Assembly: GCA_016719755.1 (NCBI GenBank)
Contig: JADJYM010000012.1
Location: 129,001-193,000 of the forward strand
Source: Novosphingobium sp.
GTDB lineage: Bacteria > Pseudomonadota > Alphaproteobacteria > Sphingomonadales > Sphingomonadaceae
DNA length: 64,000 bases
Reading direction: 5' to 3'
The position numbers were made by a program, and so were the translations under genes. The notes beneath the pieces are model-generated. The model was not told where the DNA came from. It saw nothing but the letters and a program-made list of their open reading frames with translations, and searched no databases. The number at the start of each line of letters is the position of its first letter. Position 1 is the first letter of the stretch. Shown piece by piece: positions 44,990 to 55,165 of the stretch.

Positions 44990-47900
44990 TCAGCGCGGGA
45001 TGATCGTAAGGTTCGCGCCGGTATAGGTAACGGCATAGTTGGGCGAGGCCCACAGCGAACCCCGGACGATCGCATAGTCGCCGGGCGCTGAAGGGATGGT
45101 CGCGCTGGTTGCCAGCGATCCGACCAGCTTGTCGCCGTTGACCAGTCCCTGCCCGCCGATCGTGTAGCTGAACGCCGGATTGGGGCTGCCATAGTAGCGG
45201 GTCAGCGCGTCCGCCGTGATGGTGATCGCGCGCGGAATGATAGTCAGCGCGGTGGCGTTGCCCGCCGCCTGAACCGTGGTCAGCCGGTAATTACTGCTGG
45301 CACTCAGCCCTGATCCGGTGACGCGGTAAGCGCCCACGGCCGAGGTGGCGGTGGCCGGCGTGCTCCACACTGGCGCGCCGCCCAGGCTATCCCCGTTGAC
45401 CAGCCCGGCGCTGATGACGCTGCCGGTCAGCGCCGGATTGGCATCGCCATAGGTCCGGCTTGCCGCCGAAGCGGTATAGGTCACCGTCAGCGGGCGCGGC
45501 AGGATCGTCAGGTTGGCGCCATTGTAGGTGACGCTGTAATTGGCCGAGGCCGCCAGCGTCCCTTGCGTGATCGCATAGGTTCCAACGTTCGAGGCGGTGG
45601 TGGCGCTGGTCGCCAGCGCCCCGCTCAGCGTATTGCCATTGGCCAGCCCCTGCCCGCCGATCCACCAGGTCAGCGCCGGGTTGGCATCGCCGTAAGTGCG
45701 GACCCTGGCATAGGCGTTGATTATGATCGCGCGCGGGGTAATCGTCAGTGCGGTGGCATTGCCCGGCGCCTGGACACTGGTCAGCGCATAGTTGCGACCG
45801 GCCCATAGGCCCGAACCGGTGATGGCGTAACTGCCGACATTGGACAGCGTGGAGGCACCCGTCGACCACGAGATGAAACCCGACACCGCATCGCCGCCCA
45901 CCAGGCCCTGCACGGTATAGCTGCCCGCCAGCAGCGGGTTGCGATCGCCATAGCTGCGGCTGACGGGATTGGCGGTGTAGACCACCGTCAGCGGACGCGG
46001 GGTGATGGTCAGCACGGCATTGGCGGGCACGATCACGCGATAGGCCACGCCGCCCGAACTGGTCAGCGCATTGCCAGCGGTGATGGAATAGTCGCCGCTA
46101 CCCGTGGTATTCGTGGCGGCAGTCTCGAACAGTCCGGCTAAGGACAGGCTGTCTCCGGCCGGACCAAAGACGTAATACCCCGGGCCGCCGCCGGTGATCG
46201 AACCGGTCAGATCCGGATTGGCATCGCCATAATTGCGCGAAGCATCATCAGGCATCACCACCGCAACCGGGGTCAGCGCGTAGAGCTGCGGGTAATAACC
46301 GGCAGTCTGCCCGGCCTGCCCAACCTGGCTCGGCGGCGACCAGACTGTGGCGAAATCCCAGCCTGCATAGGTCGATGCATGGCTGCTGAAATCCTGAAGG
46401 TGCGCTGTCGCAAGCCCATTGGCATCGCTGCAACCGCTGCCGGCGGCCACTCCGCACATTGCCGCCTTGCCCGAGGTCGTCACATCCCAATAGCTGCTGC
46501 TGATGGTGCCTTCGTTGTGACCAACCAACCCACCAGCTTCCAAGTTTCCGGACACAGTGCCGGTGGAATAGGACTGCGCGATACTGCTGTTCTGGTAGCT
46601 GAGCCCCACCAGCCCGCCGAGCCTGAAATCGCTGCTTGAGACATTGCCGGTGGCATAGGATTGGCTGACGCTGGCGCTATTATAGATGGTCCCCGCCAGA
46701 CCGCCTACCATCTGTTCGCCAGAGACTTGGCCGGTGGCATAGGCCTGGGACACCAGGCCGCCTGAAACATGCCCCAGCAGCCCGCCGACATGATACCTGC
46801 TCGATACTTTCCCCGTCGCGTAGGATTGGGTGATCGAGGCGTACTCGCTCTGGCCGACCAGACCTCCAGCCGATTGGAAGTATGCCGAAACATTACCAGT
46901 CGCATAAGATTGCGTGATTGGTGAGCGGTCGTTCCAGCCCACAAGACCCCCGGCAAAGGCCCAGCTCGCTGAAACAAGGCCGGAGGCATGCGACTGACTG
47001 ATGGAGCTTCTCTCATTACCCCCAACCAGCCCGCCAACTTTCGAACTTCCCGACACAATCCCGCTGGCATGGGACTGCATAATCGAGCTGCGATAGGCAT
47101 AGCCGACCAGCCCTCCGACCCGGTCCGTCCCGGTTACGTTGGAGCTCGAGTAGGACTTCGAGATGGTGCCTTGGTCATAGCCCACCAAGCCGCCGGTTAT
47201 GGAGTAGGAGCTAGATACGCTGCCGCTTGCATAGGACTCTGTGATGGTCGCGCCCGGATTATTGATCCCCACCAGACCGCCAGTAAAATACTCGGTGCCG
47301 GTGACACTGCCCGTGAAGTGGGACCGGGAAATGGTCCCAAAATTGGCCCCGAGCAGACCGCCAAGATAGGTCGATCCCGTCACGCTGGAATTCACCACAC
47401 CAAGATCGCTGATCCTGGCGGCGCGCCCGGCAAAGCCGAACAGTCCCGCGAAGCGGGCGCTCGGCCGGTTGATGGTCAGATTCGCAACCGTGTGCCCTTG
47501 GCCGTCGAACGATCCGGTAAAGCCGGCAAGGGCCCAGTCACTTTCAGGGTTGAAGACACTGCCCGCACCATCGGTCCCCAGCGGCACGAACCCGGCGCCC
47601 GCATTCCAGCTGGCGGTCGCGCTGGCATCGATGTCGCGGCCAAGCGCGTAGCTGTTGGCCATGCTGTGGTCGTTGATCGCCTGCAGCTGGTCCAGCGTCC
47701 GGACCAACTGATAGGCGGTCACGGTGCCTGCCGTGACATTGCCGCTGAAGTCGGTTGCCGTGCCGAACGAGGCCGGGTTGTAATAGATCAGCGCCGTCGA
47801 TCCCGCGCCCGAGAGGCTGGCGGCGGCGCCGGTGCCGAAGGCCACCGTTCCTGTGCCTGTGCCGGTATTGTCGGCCTTCATCACCAGTCCGGCATTGGCG

Positions 47901-49144
47901 CCGGTCGCGGAAAGGTTGGCATTCACGGCGATGTCGCGAAAGGCCGACAGCGTCAGCACAGTGCCGCTCGACCAGGTCACCGCGTCATCAAGAACGATAT
48001 CGCCATCGGTTCCCGAGGAGCCATTGCTCGACAGGATGGTGACATTGCTGCCCGCCAGGTTCGATGAGAGCGCGGCCCCGGTGATATCGCCACCCGATGC
48101 CGCAACCGTGAAATCGACCGGGTCGATCAGCCAGGTGCCGGTCTGCCCGTGGGCCGCGCCGGTATCGACCGCAAGGCCGTTCAGATCGACATGGGCGCCC
48201 GAGGTTTCGATGAAGCCGCCGTCGCCGCTGGCGCCGCTTGCCCGCGCGGTCAGGCTTCCCGACGCGGTGACCGTCCCGCCAGCACCGCCCAGCAGCAGGA
48301 TCGTGCCGCCACTGCCTACCGCGCTGTCGGCGCTGATGCTGCCCGACATGTTAATCACGTTGCGGACCGCGTCCTTCAGGGTCGCTGCCTTGAGCAGCAC
48401 GGTGCCCCCGGTCGCCGTGATCGTGCCGCTGTTGCCGACCAGCGCCTCATCGCCAGCGAGCGCGCTCGTTGGCACGCCCACCTGCATAAAGTTGCGGCCG
48501 TTGATGTCGAGCGCGATCTGCTCTCCGGAACCAAGGCCGACCTTGCCCAACGGCACCGAAATATAGCCGTTGTTGGCGACGCTCCCGCCCAGCAGCGCGA
48601 CATAGCCGCCCTGGCTGGCCGTGATGCTGCCAGCGTTCGACACCCGGCCCGATGCGCCCCGGCCAGTGAAACCGGCCTTGCCAGCCATGAAATCCTCGTC
48701 GGCAATGTCGAGGGCGGATGCAACGAAGCCGCCAGCGGTGTTCACGCTGCCGGAAGCGGTTATCGCGATGCCGTTGGGATTGACGAGATAGACCGCGCCG
48801 TTGGACGTGATCTGGCCCGCAATCGATGAAGCGGCCGTGCCGGTTACGCGGTTGAGCGTGGCGCTTTGCGCGTCCGGCTGGTTGAAGGCGACGCTGCCGG
48901 CCGGCCCGACCGAGAAACTGTTCCAGTTGATCACCGCGCGCGCCGTTGACTGATCGATCGCCATGGAACCGCCCGTCGCCGCGATCGTCGCGGAACCGGC
49001 AGCCACGTTGCCGCCTGAAGGCAGCGTCTCCGCATGGGCCAGCCCGGATAGGCCGGCCACCAGCACACTGGAGGCCATGAGCGCGCGGCGAAGGTGCTGC
49101 CAAGGGCGGGCAGTCCGGGGCGGAGAGGGGGCGATACGAAGCAT
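44990..49144 (-). CDS. Large two-partner-secretion type exoprotein with GLUG and MBG repeats
   Basis: This 1384-residue protein has a long signal peptide (1-38) and an N-terminal filamentous hemagglutinin/TpsA domain (about 39-270, with NWNSFSVG and YLVNPNGI motifs). A beta-helix part follows, then 11 GLUG repeats of about 23 residues (GGLVG ... SYATGNVS type; encoded at 46484-47377). Five MBG-type Ig repeats complete it (YGDxNP motifs; encoded at about 44990-46255). It would be exported through a TpsB pore; none is in the window. The frame stops directly after the last MBG repeat (TGANLTIIPR), with no tail. Adhesion or surface polysaccharide binding is inferred from family. Confidence 0.88.
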   Translation of the reverse strand: MLRIAPSPPRTARPWQHLRRALMASSVLVAGLSGLAHAETLPSGGNVAAGSATIAATGGSMAIDQSTARAVINWNSFSVGPAGSVAFNQPDAQSATLNRVTGTAASSIAGQITSNGAVYLVNPNGIAITASGSVNTAGGFVASALDIADEDFMAGKAGFTGRGASGRVSNAGSITASQGGYVALLGGSVANNGYISVPLGKVGLGSGEQIALDINGRNFMQVGVPTSALAGDEALVGNSGTITATGGTVLLKAATLKDAVRNVINMSGSISADSAVGSGGTILLLGGAGGTVTASGSLTARASGASGDGGFIETSGAHVDLNGLAVDTGAAHGQTGTWLIDPVDFTVAASGGDITGAALSSNLAGSNVTILSSNGSSGTDGDIVLDDAVTWSSGTVLTLSAFRDIAVNANLSATGANAGLVMKADNTGTGTGTVAFGTGAAASLSGAGSTALIYYNPASFGTATDFSGNVTAGTVTAYQLVRTLDQLQAINDHSMANSYALGRDIDASATASWNAGAGFVPLGTDGAGSVFNPESDWALAGFTGSFDGQGHTVANLTINRPSARFAGLFGFAGRAARISDLGVVNSSVTGSTYLGGLLGANFGTISRSHFTGSVTGTEYFTGGLVGINNPGATITESYASGSVSSSYSITGGLVGYDQGTISKSYSSSNVTGTDRVGGLVGYAYRSSIMQSHASGIVSGSSKVGGLVGGNERSSISQSHASGLVSASWAFAGGLVGWNDRSPITQSYATGNVSAYFQSAGGLVGQSEYASITQSYATGKVSSRYHVGGLLGHVSGGLVSQAYATGQVSGEQMVGGLAGTIYNSASVSQSYATGNVSSSDFRLGGLVGLSYQNSSIAQSYSTGTVSGNLEAGGLVGHNEGTISSSYWDVTTSGKAAMCGVAAGSGCSDANGLATAHLQDFSSHASTYAGWDFATVWSPPSQVGQAGQTAGYYPQLYALTPVAVVMPDDASRNYGDANPDLTGSITGGGPGYYVFGPAGDSLSLAGLFETAATNTTGSGDYSITAGNALTSSGGVAYRVIVPANAVLTITPRPLTVVYTANPVSRSYGDRNPLLAGSYTVQGLVGGDAVSGFISWSTGASTLSNVGSYAITGSGLWAGRNYALTSVQAPGNATALTITPRAIIINAYARVRTYGDANPALTWWIGGQGLANGNTLSGALATSATTASNVGTYAITQGTLAASANYSVTYNGANLTILPRPLTVTYTASAASRTYGDANPALTGSVISAGLVNGDSLGGAPVWSTPATATSAVGAYRVTGSGLSASSNYRLTTVQAAGNATALTIIPRAITITADALTRYYGSPNPAFSYTIGGQGLVNGDKLVGSLATSATIPSAPGDYAIVRGSLWASPNYAVTYTGANLTIIPR

Positions 49145-49672
49145 GACAGTCAGTCCTCAGTCCAGAAGGTGCGGCCCGGCGCGGGATTGGAACGGCTGGC
49201 CCTGCCGCGGGCATGGAAGCCCGCCCGGCCTGCCATGGTTCGCTCACCGGGAACCATTGTCGGAAGCGTACTGGCAAATGGAGAAACCAAACGGGCATTC
49301 GCTGCCGCTGTGTCCCATTGCCCGGGAAAAAATCCGGTCGCGGCCAATACCTTCTCTGAAAAAACGACTCGTCTTCGAATGAAATTTCCGCAACCCGTCC
49401 CTCGAACACAGAAAATTAAGCTAGAAAAATCATACTTATCCGTAATGCATCGGAGAATTTTATTGGTCGCGGGAGACAGCATTCATCCACTCCTCTTGTT
49501 TGACCATAAGGCCAAAGCACGATCTTGCCTTGCGCAATGTCAATCAGGCCGCGGTCGGCGCCTGATGGGTCCAGTTGCGATCCGCGCGGGCGGCGCGCTC
49601 CCTTTCGCACTGCCCGCTTGAGTGCGTGGCCCGTTCCGGGGTAACCACGCGGCGAACACGGACGCGGCGGAC
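49145..49672. other. Divergent upstream region of the exoprotein and the molybdenum hydroxylase operon
   Basis: These 528 bases hold no gene I can support. The stretch 49370-49500 is markedly AT-rich and contains, on the minus strand, TATGAT preceded by possible but weak -35 sequence, so the exoprotein transcript may have a leader of about 290 bases. No riboswitch or attenuator fold was recognised. The plus strand has no clear promoter that I can fix before the start at 49673. Confidence 0.5.
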
Positions 49673-50170
49673 ATGATGAAACTCACGATCAATGGCAAAG
49701 TCACAGCGGTGGACGTGGATCCGGCCATGCCGATCCTGTGGGTGGTGCGCGAAAAGCTGGGGCTGACCGGCACCAAGTTCGGTTGCGGCATGGCGCTGTG
49801 CGGGGCCTGCACGGTGCACCTCGATGGCCGGCCGGTGCGCAGCTGCTCCACCCCGATCGCCGAGGCGGAGGGCAAGGCCATCACCACGATCGAAGGCGTC
49901 GCCGGGCCAGAGGGGGAACTCAGCAAGGTCCAGCAGGCCTGGATCAGTGAACAGGTGCCGCAGTGCGGCTATTGCCAATCGGGCCAGATCATGGCGGCGA
50001 CCGCGCTGCTGCGTGACAATCCCAGCCCCAGCGATGCCGATATCGACGCGGCGATGGCTGGCAACCTCTGCCGCTGCGGAACCTATGTCCGCATCCGCCG
50101 CGCGATCAAGGTGGCGGCGGGACTGGAACCGGCCAAGGGCGCGCCGCAGACCGGGAGTGCGCAGGCATGA
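49673..50170 (+). CDS. 2Fe-2S subunit of a molybdenum hydroxylase (IorA-like)
   Basis: This 165-residue subunit carries two [2Fe-2S] clusters that pass electrons from the molybdenum site. The plant-type ferredoxin motif is [15 protein letters not shown] near 42-56 and the helical domain motif is [10 protein letters not shown] near 101 with NLCRCGTY. It pairs with the next gene, and the stop overlaps that start by four bases. Two neighbouring ATGs (49673, 49676) are equally possible; upstream in-frame codons are unlikely. Confidence 0.92.
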   Translation: MMKLTINGKVTAVDVDPAMPILWVVREKLGLTGTKFGCGMALCGACTVHLDGRPVRSCSTPIAEAEGKAITTIEGVAGPEGELSKVQQAWISEQVPQCGYCQSGQIMAATALLRDNPSPSDADIDAAMAGNLCRCGTYVRIRRAIKVAAGLEPAKGAPQTGSAQA

Positions 50171-52416
50171 ACGAGATCGCCAAGCCGGCGCAGCGCAGCC
50201 GCGCGGCCAAATGGTCGCGCCGGGGCTTCATCGGGGCCGGGGTCCTGGCGGGGGGCACCCTGCTGATCGGCGTCGCCGTGCGGCCGGGCAATCCGGTGGG
50301 CAAGCTTGGCTCGCTGGTCGCCGGGGGCCAGGGCGAGCAACTGATCAACAGCTGGCTCAAGATCGATGCCGACAATATCGTCACAGCGATCGTCCCGCAT
50401 TGCGAGATGGGCCAGGGCGCGCATTCGGTGCTGGCGCAGATGCTGGCGGATGAGCTTGATGCCGACTGGTCGCTGGTCAGGGTCATGCAGGCGCCGGCCG
50501 ATGGCAGCTATGTGGTGACCGATACGATCCGCGGCTTCGTGGCCCAGGGCACGCTGGGTGCGCCGGACTGGCTGGAGCCGACCTGGAACGGCCTGTTCAC
50601 CAGAATCGGTCGGCTGGCCGATGGGATGATTACCGGCGGCAGCTCATCGGTCCGCACCACCGGGCAGCACACCATGCGGATCGCGGGCGCGGCGGCGCGG
50701 CAGATGCTGGTTGGCGCGGCGGCCCGCGCATGGGGTGTCCCCGCCGCCGAGATCACCACGGCTGGCAGCGTGTTGAGCCACAAGGCTTCGGGTCGCTCCG
50801 CGCCCTATGCCCGCTTCGCCGCAGCCGCAGCCGAAGAGGATATGCCGCAGACACCGGCACTGAAGGCGCCCGGGGACTACCGCCTGATGGGCACCGACGC
50901 TCCGCGCACCGATATCCCGGCCAAGGTCAACGGCACGGCCAGTTTCGGCATCGATGCCGTGGTGACGGGCCAGACCATGACCTATGCCGCCGTGCGCCGC
51001 GCTCCGGTGCCTGGCACGCGCGTGGCAAAGATGGACGCCAGCGCGGCCAAGGCCATGCCGGGCGTGCTGCAGATCCTCAACATGGGCGATTTCCTGGCGG
51101 TTGTGGCGGACAGTTACTGGCAGGCCCAGCAGGCGCTGAACGCAATTACCGCCGAATATACCGCACCCGAAAGCTCGATCCGGTCAAGCCAGGACCAGTT
51201 CGCCCGCTTTTCCGCCGCGCTGGACGAAGCTGGCGAAGCGGGCGGCAAGGAAGTGATCGCGTTGGGCGATGCCAAGGGCGCGATGGCTGGTGCCGCCAGG
51301 AAGATCAGCGCCGACTACCAGGTGCCCTACCTGGCCCACGCCCCGCTTGAACCGATGAACGCCACCGTCTGGGTGCGCGATGGCAAGTGCGAGATCTGGA
51401 CCAGCACCCAGGTGCCGCTGATGGCGCGCAGCGCGGCGGCGAAGGCGCTGGATATTTCGGCTGACGACGTGACCATGCATCATCCGCTGCTGGGCGGCGG
51501 CTTCGGGCGGCGGCTGGAAGTCGACTACGTGATCATGGCCGCCCGGATCGGCCAGGCCACCGGCTATCCGGTCAAGATGATCTGGTCGCGCGAGGAAGAT
51601 ACCCAGAAGGGCCTGTTCCGCTGCGCCGACATGAGCCGGTTCACTGGCGGGCTCGACGCGCGGGGGCGGCTGGTGGCGTACAACAACGTCTTTACCCAGC
51701 GTAACGACCCGGCGGACGCCTGCGACTGCGCCTTCTATGATATTCCCAACAAGTCGATCCGCGTCGCCGAAGCGGAGCTGCACCTGCCCTTCGCGGCCTT
51801 CCGTTCGGTCGATCACAGCCAGCAGGCGTTCTTCATCGAAAGCTTCATCGACGAGGCAGCGCAGGCCGCTGGGCGCGATCCGCTGGAGTTTCGCCTGGCC
51901 ATGCTGGGCCAGTCTCCGCGCCACAAGGCCGTGCTGGAAAAAGCTGCGGCCATGGCCGGTTGGAGCACCAGGCCCGCTGCCGGACGCGGGCGCGGCATTG
52001 CCCTGACCGAATCCTTCGGCACGATCGTGGCGGAAGTGGTCGAAGTTGACATGAGCAGCGGCAAGCCGCGCGCAACCAACGTGTGGTGCGCCGCCGATCC
52101 GGGCTTCGCGATGAACCCGGACGGGTTCCGCAACCAGATGGAGGGCGGGATCGTGTTCGGGCTGACGGCAGCCCTCTACGGCGAAATCTCGCTCAGGGAC
52201 GGAGCGGTCGAGCAAGGCAATTTCCACGACTACAAGCTGCTGCGGATGGACGAATGCCCGGCCATCGCGGTGGAGATCATCAACGGCAAACACGAGAAGC
52301 TGGGCGGCGCAGGCGAACCGGGGCTCCCCCCCGTGGCGCCAGCCCTCGCCAATGCGATCTTCGCCGCCACGGCCAAGCGCATCCGCGCCCTTCCGATCTC
52401 CAAGCACTTCGCCTGA
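50167..52416 (+). CDS. Molybdopterin-binding subunit of aldehyde/isoquinoline-type oxidoreductase (IorB-like)
   Basis: This 749-residue large subunit has a twin-arginine signal ([16 protein letters not shown], about 15-30), so the complex is periplasmic. Moco contacts are seen in GQGAHS, GGGFGRR near residue 443, and the catalytic-loop Glu within [21 protein letters not shown] near the end. The chain matches the single-polypeptide large subunits that use a cytochrome c as electron acceptor. Such a cytochrome gene follows at 52434. Confidence 0.9.
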   Translation: MNEIAKPAQRSRAAKWSRRGFIGAGVLAGGTLLIGVAVRPGNPVGKLGSLVAGGQGEQLINSWLKIDADNIVTAIVPHCEMGQGAHSVLAQMLADELDADWSLVRVMQAPADGSYVVTDTIRGFVAQGTLGAPDWLEPTWNGLFTRIGRLADGMITGGSSSVRTTGQHTMRIAGAAARQMLVGAAARAWGVPAAEITTAGSVLSHKASGRSAPYARFAAAAAEEDMPQTPALKAPGDYRLMGTDAPRTDIPAKVNGTASFGIDAVVTGQTMTYAAVRRAPVPGTRVAKMDASAAKAMPGVLQILNMGDFLAVVADSYWQAQQALNAITAEYTAPESSIRSSQDQFARFSAALDEAGEAGGKEVIALGDAKGAMAGAARKISADYQVPYLAHAPLEPMNATVWVRDGKCEIWTSTQVPLMARSAAAKALDISADDVTMHHPLLGGGFGRRLEVDYVIMAARIGQATGYPVKMIWSREEDTQKGLFRCADMSRFTGGLDARGRLVAYNNVFTQRNDPADACDCAFYDIPNKSIRVAEAELHLPFAAFRSVDHSQQAFFIESFIDEAAQAAGRDPLEFRLAMLGQSPRHKAVLEKAAAMAGWSTRPAAGRGRGIALTESFGTIVAEVVEVDMSSGKPRATNVWCAADPGFAMNPDGFRNQMEGGIVFGLTAALYGEISLRDGAVEQGNFHDYKLLRMDECPAIAVEIINGKHEKLGGAGEPGLPPVAPALANAIFAATAKRIRALPISKHFA

Positions 52417-52433
52417 ACCGGGAGCGAGACGCC

Positions 52434-52892
52434 ATGCAACCAACCGCCGCTTTCGCCATGACTGGCCTGGCCCTGCTCCTGTCCGCCTGCGGTTCCAGGG
52501 CCGAAGCCCCGGTCGAACAGATCGTGGTGCGCCAGCCCGGCGCCGTCGCCGCTTCGGCCCCGGTGGGCGCTCCGGACGCCGGAGATCCGGTGGCTGCTGG
52601 CAAGGTGGCCTTTGCCGCCTGCGCCGCGTGTCACTCCGCCGCGCCGGGCGCCGCTTCGGGCATTGGCCCCAATCTTCATGGAGTGGTTGGCCGCGCCGCC
52701 GGATCAGCCCCGGGTTTCAGCTATTCCCCGGCCATATCGAAGTCCGGCATCACCTGGACCGAGCGCGAGTTGGACACCTTCCTGGCCAACCCCGCCGCCA
52801 AGGTTCCCGGCACTTCGATGGCGGCGGGACAGGTAACCGATGCCCCGCGCCGCGCCGCGATCATCGCCTATCTTGCCAGCCTGAAGGATTGA
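52434..52892 (+). CDS. c-type cytochrome lipoprotein of the molybdenum hydroxylase operon
   Basis: This 152-residue protein has a lipobox LSAC (Cys19), a spacer to about residue 50, and a cytochrome c domain with CAACH at 63-67 and a likely Met ligand in GTSMAAGQ. The domain has the class I cytochrome c2/c552 look (GPNLHGVVGRAAG). It likely accepts electrons from the hydroxylase in the periplasm. It starts 17 bases after the large subunit. Confidence 0.9.
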   Translation: MQPTAAFAMTGLALLLSACGSRAEAPVEQIVVRQPGAVAASAPVGAPDAGDPVAAGKVAFAACAACHSAAPGAASGIGPNLHGVVGRAAGSAPGFSYSPAISKSGITWTERELDTFLANPAAKVPGTSMAAGQVTDAPRRAAIIAYLASLKD

Positions 52893-52905
52893 GCGCCTCG
52901 CCCGC

Positions 52906-53850
52906 ATGGACCAGCGCCGGATATTCGCATTCCTGAAGGATCGAATTGCGGCTGGCCAGGCCTGCGCGCTGGTAACCGTTCTGGCGGTAGAGGGCAGCGC
53001 GATGCGCAATCCCGGGACGCACATGGCCGTCTCGGAAGATGGCAGCTTTGCCGGTTCGCTGTCGGGCGGCTGTATCGAGAATGCGGTGGTGGCCGAGGCC
53101 TGCGCGGCCCTGACCCAGCGGCAGCCCCGGATCGTGCGGTTCGGGGCAGGCTCGCCCTATCTCGACATCCGCCTGCCCTGCGGAGGGGGCCTCGATATTC
53201 ATTTCCAGCCGCTAGCCGACGGGATGGTCGCGCGCGATTGCCTTGCCGCGATCGAGGCCCGGCGCCCCTACTCGCTCGCGATCGGCCCGCACGGAGTGGA
53301 GTGCCGTGCAGGCTGGCATCCGGCACCGTTTGATCCGGCCGGGGGCACCGCCAGCTTTGGCTATTTCCCGCAGGCGCGGCTGATACTGGTCGGGCACGGC
53401 GAGGGGCTGAGCGCGCTGGCGCTGCTGGCGCGGACCTGCGCGCTGGAGGTTGCGGTGCTGACCCCGGACGAGCGGGCACAGGACCGCTTGCAGAGTCTGG
53501 GCTTTCCGGTCACGAAGCTGAACCGCACCACCGATACCGCGCTGCTGCACAGCGATCCGTGGACCGCCATCGCCTTCCTGTTTCACGACCACGACTGGGA
53601 GATCGCGCTGCTGCGCCGGGCGCTTGAACTACCGCACTTCTATGTTGGCGCGATGGGTGGACGGCGGGCCCATGCCGCCCGCTGCGAGGCCCTGCTGGCC
53701 GCCGGCGTGCCGGCCAGCGCGATCGCCACGCTGCATGCACCGATCGGCCTGTTTCATTCCTCGCGCGATCCGGAGACGCTGGCCCTATCCGCCCTGGCCG
53801 AGATTGTCCGAGTCTATCAGGCCACCGACTTCGGATCCGCCCTTGCCTGA
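52906..53850 (+). CDS. xdhC: XdhC family molybdenum cofactor sulfuration/insertion protein
   Basis: This 314-residue protein has the N-terminal XdhC/CoxI motif (VEGSAMRNPGTHMAV, SLSGGCIE) and a C-terminal Rossmann domain (LVGHGEGLSALALLARTC; later GAMGGRRAHAARCEALLAAG). XdhC binds Moco, promotes its sulfuration and protects it until insertion into the large subunit. It follows the cytochrome gene by 13 bases and its stop overlaps the next start. Confidence 0.92.
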   Translation: MDQRRIFAFLKDRIAAGQACALVTVLAVEGSAMRNPGTHMAVSEDGSFAGSLSGGCIENAVVAEACAALTQRQPRIVRFGAGSPYLDIRLPCGGGLDIHFQPLADGMVARDCLAAIEARRPYSLAIGPHGVECRAGWHPAPFDPAGGTASFGYFPQARLILVGHGEGLSALALLARTCALEVAVLTPDERAQDRLQSLGFPVTKLNRTTDTALLHSDPWTAIAFLFHDHDWEIALLRRALELPHFYVGAMGGRRAHAARCEALLAAGVPASAIATLHAPIGLFHSSRDPETLALSALAEIVRVYQATDFGSALA

Positions 53851-54433
53851 GGAACCACGCTTTGCCGTGGCGGTCCTCGCCGCCGGGCAATCGCGCCGCT
53901 ACGCCCCGGGCGACAAGCTGGCGGCGATGTTCCGGGGCCGGCGCCTTGGCGAACTGGCCTGCCACACCCTGGCCGGGGTGGAGTTCGCGCATCGCTGGGT
54001 CATCGCTGCCCGGGCCGACCACTCCTGCGCCCAGAGCTGGCAGGCCGATCGCTTCACGATTGCGGTGAATCCACAGGCCTCGTCCGGCATGGGCACTTCG
54101 GTCGCGCTGGCTGCCAGGCTGGCGCTGGACGCGAAGGCCGATGGCCTGCTGATAGTCTTGGCCGACATGCCCCTGGTTCCCGCCGATCATTTTCGGTCCC
54201 TGGTCGCCCGCGCGGCCGCTTCCGGCCCAGCCGCGATCATTGCTTCGGTCGCCGCCGGTGTCCGGTCGCCCCCGGCCGCGTTCGGGCGTGATCGTCTTGC
54301 CAATCTGGCGGCCATCATGGGCGACGTTGGCGCGCGCGGGCTGCTCGCTCAGGCGGAACTGGTCGCGTGCACGCCCGAATTGCTCATCGATATCGACGAC
54401 GAGAAGGCGCTGGCCCGGGCATTGCAGGCCTGA
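53843..54433 (+). CDS. MobA/MocA-like molybdenum cofactor nucleotidyltransferase
   Basis: This 196-residue protein has the NTP-transferase motif LAAGQSRRYAPGDKLAAMFRG near residues 11-31 and the metal-binding ADMPLVP segment. It would make the cytosine or guanine dinucleotide form of Moco needed by the hydroxylase. A cytosine form is common for this class. TTG at 53843, overlapping the xdhC stop, gives the right N terminus; no ATG is suitable. It is the last gene of the Mo operon. Confidence 0.82.
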   Translation: MPEEPRFAVAVLAAGQSRRYAPGDKLAAMFRGRRLGELACHTLAGVEFAHRWVIAARADHSCAQSWQADRFTIAVNPQASSGMGTSVALAARLALDAKADGLLIVLADMPLVPADHFRSLVARAAASGPAAIIASVAAGVRSPPAAFGRDRLANLAAIMGDVGARGLLAQAELVACTPELLIDIDDEKALARALQA

Positions 54434-54557
54434 TCCGTAGAGATTTCAAATCTCCGGCACTCCATGACCGCTGGCGCTGATAAGGTCAGCCACGGTCGGC
54501 CCACATCTCCGCCATCATCCGGCGTACGCTGCAATGTCCTGATTTTATGAGATTCCG

Positions 54558-54633
54558 TGGTGAGCCCTGCTGGGTTCGAACCAGCGACCTACTGATTAAA
54601 AGTCAGTTGCTCTACCGACTGAGCTAAGGGCCC
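54558..54633 (-). tRNA. tRNA-Lys (anticodon TTT)
   Basis: The cloverleaf closes with GGGCCCT / AGGGCTC (one G-U pair), discriminator A and encoded CCA. It has anticodon loop CTTTTAA giving TTT and T loop TTCGAAC. It stands alone between the Mo operon and folK. Confidence 0.97.
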
Positions 54634-54674
54634 TTGCCACGGAGCACGTGCCCTAGTTGGAGCGGGGCACCGGG

Positions 54675-55160
54675 TCAAGCGCGGTGCGGGCGGGTCAGGC
54701 GTCTGTGCAGCTGGCGCAGGGTCAGGTGGCTCAGCGGATCGCGCCAGGCGGGAGCGATGGCGGCGGCGGGGGTCAGGACGAAGTCGCGGTGGCGGAACTC
54801 GCGGTGGGGGACGATGAGGCCGGGCGAGCCCCAGCATCCGCCCGACCACAGCACGATATCGAGATCGAGTACGCGACTGGCCCAGCGCTGCCCGACGGGC
54901 CTGCGCCCAAAGGCACGCTCGATGGTTTTCAGGCGGTGCAGCAGCGCATCGGGCTCCGTCTCGCAGACCACCAGCGCCGCGCTGTTGGCATAGCGGCGAC
55001 TGGAAGGTCCGATCGGCGCGGAGCGCATCACCGGCGCGGCACGCTCCACCCGGATCCCGGCGGCATCGAGCGCGTGGAACGCCTCGCCCAGCACCTGTTC
55101 GGGCCGCCCGAACCGCGCGTGGCGCACGTTCGATCCCAGCGCGATAAGGTAGCGGTACAC
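54675..55160 (-). CDS. folK: 6-hydroxymethyl-7,8-dihydropterin pyrophosphokinase
   Basis: This 161-residue folate-pathway enzyme transfers pyrophosphate from ATP to the pterin. Motifs: YLIALGSNV at the start, SAPIGPSSRRYANSAALV, and the signature RVLDLDIVLW near 94-103 with the metal-binding Asp pair. The C terminus is basic. It lies 5 bases from aguB on the same strand, with aguB upstream, so they may be co-transcribed. Confidence 0.94.
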   Translation of the reverse strand: MYRYLIALGSNVRHARFGRPEQVLGEAFHALDAAGIRVERAAPVMRSAPIGPSSRRYANSAALVVCETEPDALLHRLKTIERAFGRRPVGQRWASRVLDLDIVLWSGGCWGSPGLIVPHREFRHRDFVLTPAAAIAPAWRDPLSHLTLRQLHRRLTRPHRA

Positions 55161-55165
55161 CTGCC

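Noticed and set aside
46484-47377. Regularly spaced repeats that could resemble a CRISPR array
   Set aside because: The repeats are in frame, vary in sequence and encode GLUG motifs of one protein.
49145-49520. A cyclic-di-GMP or other riboswitch in the exoprotein leader
   Set aside because: No conserved aptamer core could be matched by eye.
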